Assembly: GCF_014203595.1 (NCBI RefSeq)
Contig: NZ_JACHJK010000003.1
Coordinates: forward strand, 186,001 to 250,000
DNA: 64,000 nucleotides
Reading direction: 5' to 3'
Source of the DNA: Streptomyces echinatus
GTDB taxonomy: Bacteria; Actinomycetota; Actinomycetes; Streptomycetales; Streptomycetaceae
Every line of letters starts with the position of its first letter. Position 1 is the first letter of the stretch. Both the position numbers and the translations under genes were made by a program. Under the pieces are notes generated by a model. That model worked only from the letters and a program-made list of their open reading frames with translations. It was not told the DNA's origin and ran no database searches. Positions 63,128 to 64,000 of the stretch are shown here, piece by piece.

Positions 63128-64000
63128 GTGGACGACGAGAGCATGCTGCAGGCCCTGACCGGGATGCTCGAGGAGGGCCACCTCGTCGGTTTCGATCAGC
63201 TGCCGGATCTCATCGCCCGGCATGCCGCCCGGGCGGGCCTGGCCGCCATCCGTCTTTACCTGGTCGACCTGCGCGAGCAGGTCCTGCGGGAAGTGACGGG
63301 GCGCGGTCTGGACGCCGCCCAGGGCGGGGAGGTGTTCCCGGTGGAGGGCACGCTGCCCGGCTGGGTGTTCGCCCATAGCCGCGCCCAGGCAGGGGGCGAG
63401 GGGGACGACCGCTGGTGGGTGCCGGTGCTGGACGGCACGGCGCGGCTGGGCGTGATGCGCGCGGATCTGGCCGGCGGTACGAGCCTGGAGCGGCTCCGGG
63501 TGGTGGCGTCCCTGGTGGGGCTGCTGATCGTCAGCAAGCGTCCCAGCAGTGACGCGGCCGCCCGGCTGTCGCGCGTTCAGGCCATGAATGTCGCCGCGGA
63601 GTTGGAGTGGAATCTGATGCCGCCACGCTCGTTCGCCAACCGTGACGTGGTGATCGCGGCCGCGATGGAACCGGCCTACGAGATCGGTGGGGACGCCTTC
63701 GACTACGCCGTCGCCGGCGACCAGGTGCACCTCGCCGTTTTCGACGCCATGGGACACGACAGCCGGGCTGGGCTGACCGCCAACCTGGCCGTGGCCGCCT
63801 GCCGCAATCACCGCCGTCAGGGAGATGATCTGGTCACCACCGGCGAGCGCGTGGAACAGGTGCTGCTGGAGCACTTCGGGCACCACACCTATGTCACCGC
63901 GATCCTGGCCGACCTCAACGCTCACACGGGGCTGCTGAGCTGGATCAGCCGCGGCCACCATCCTCCCGTCCTGATCCGCGCCGGACGCTGGACGACCTCC
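63128..64000 (+). CDS. GAF-PPM (SpoIIE-type) phosphatase, 3' end outside window
   Basis: GTG 63128 (GAGGGGG upstream) begins a protein open to the window end (291 codons). The N-terminal part, about residues 10-145, reads as a GAF-like domain (FDQLPDLIARHAARAGLAAI ... GVMRADLAGGTSLERLRVVA). The PPM/SpoIIE core follows with metal-binding motifs EIGGDAFDY and FDAMGHDSRAG, and YVTAILADLNAHTG. These serine/threonine phosphatases reset anti-anti-sigma factors in stress-sigma partner-switching pathways. No antisense frame is believed (see rejected list). Confidence 0.88.
   Translation, partial: MDDESMLQALTGMLEEGHLVGFDQLPDLIARHAARAGLAAIRLYLVDLREQVLREVTGRGLDAAQGGEVFPVEGTLPGWVFAHSRAQAGGEGDDRWWVPVLDGTARLGVMRADLAGGTSLERLRVVASLVGLLIVSKRPSSDAAARLSRVQAMNVAAELEWNLMPPRSFANRDVVIAAAMEPAYEIGGDAFDYAVAGDQVHLAVFDAMGHDSRAGLTANLAVAACRNHRRQGDDLVTTGERVEQVLLEHFGHHTYVTAILADLNAHTGLLSWISRGHHPPVLIRAGRWTTS

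Noticed and set aside
62693-63961. Minus-strand open frame of 422 codons covering the right end
   Set aside because: Most of it is antisense to the GAF-PPM phosphatase, whose GGD and DAMGHD motifs are clear on the plus strand.

Overview
The window is typical of a Streptomyces or closely related actinomycete. It has very high G+C with strong third-position GC bias, frequent GTG starts, and many stop/start overlaps (ATGA, GTGA). It also carries characteristic families: HxlR, DUF5133, DUF6924, CU044_2847/Trypco1, DinB/DUF664 and GAF-PPM phosphatase. About half of it is intact single genes and short operons. The rest is an unusually dense graveyard of truncated or frameshifted genes and mobile-element remnants, which looks like an accessory region or chromosome arm rather than core chromosome.

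Layout. 1-2.7 kb: a thioredoxin-like / ABC exporter / S26 peptidase operon of the type that matures and exports peptides. 2.8-11 kb: two NLR-like conflict loci. The first is an XRE-nSTAND-WD40 protein with a palindromic operator, next to an opposite-strand coupled pair of small genes. The second is a Trypco1 protein coupled to a trypsin-nSTAND-WD40 protein whose WD40 blades include 126-bp units identical in DNA. 11-15 kb: a Tn3 transposase remnant, small membrane proteins, and fragments of ArsR and GNAT genes. 14.9-18.5 kb: a secreted peptidoglycan-binding protein, a YbdK-like ligase and a flavin-dependent halogenase-like enzyme. 18.6-23.6 kb: a dead IS5-type element, then a VioB-like ferritin protein, a 170-aa partner and a large metzincin-like protein. 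24-26.2 kb: remains of a recombinase-in-trio element. 26.2-34.5 kb: HxlR/hydrolase, a second decayed copy of the 12.5-kb gene, a DUF6924 protein, Lrp/amino-acid dehydrogenase and DinB.

34.7-45.8 kb: two giant uncharacterised proteins (1611 and 1105 aa) divergent from an eroding hemopexin-repeat gene, followed by a lysozyme-like and a membrane protein. 46-51 kb: half an MFS gene, a Tat-exported multicopper oxidase, a dead IF-1 fragment and a secreted SGNH hydrolase. 52-53.6 kb: a stress-like group (DUF5133, CBS pair, hemerythrin). 54.7-58.2 kb: LysR/SnoaL followed by a second set of recombinase-trio remnants. 58.2-58.9 kb: a beta-propeller fragment abutting a ribosomal protein S18 fragment. 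60-61.2 kb: a DDE transposase fragment abutting an internally deleted copy of the SGNH hydrolase. 61.4-64 kb: a two-gene paralogous pair and the start of a GAF-PPM phosphatase cut by the window end.

The most interesting intact systems are the two STAND/WD40 loci, the giant-protein pair, and the metzincin/ferritin-like set. All functions are read from motifs and remembered family patterns; no database search was possible.
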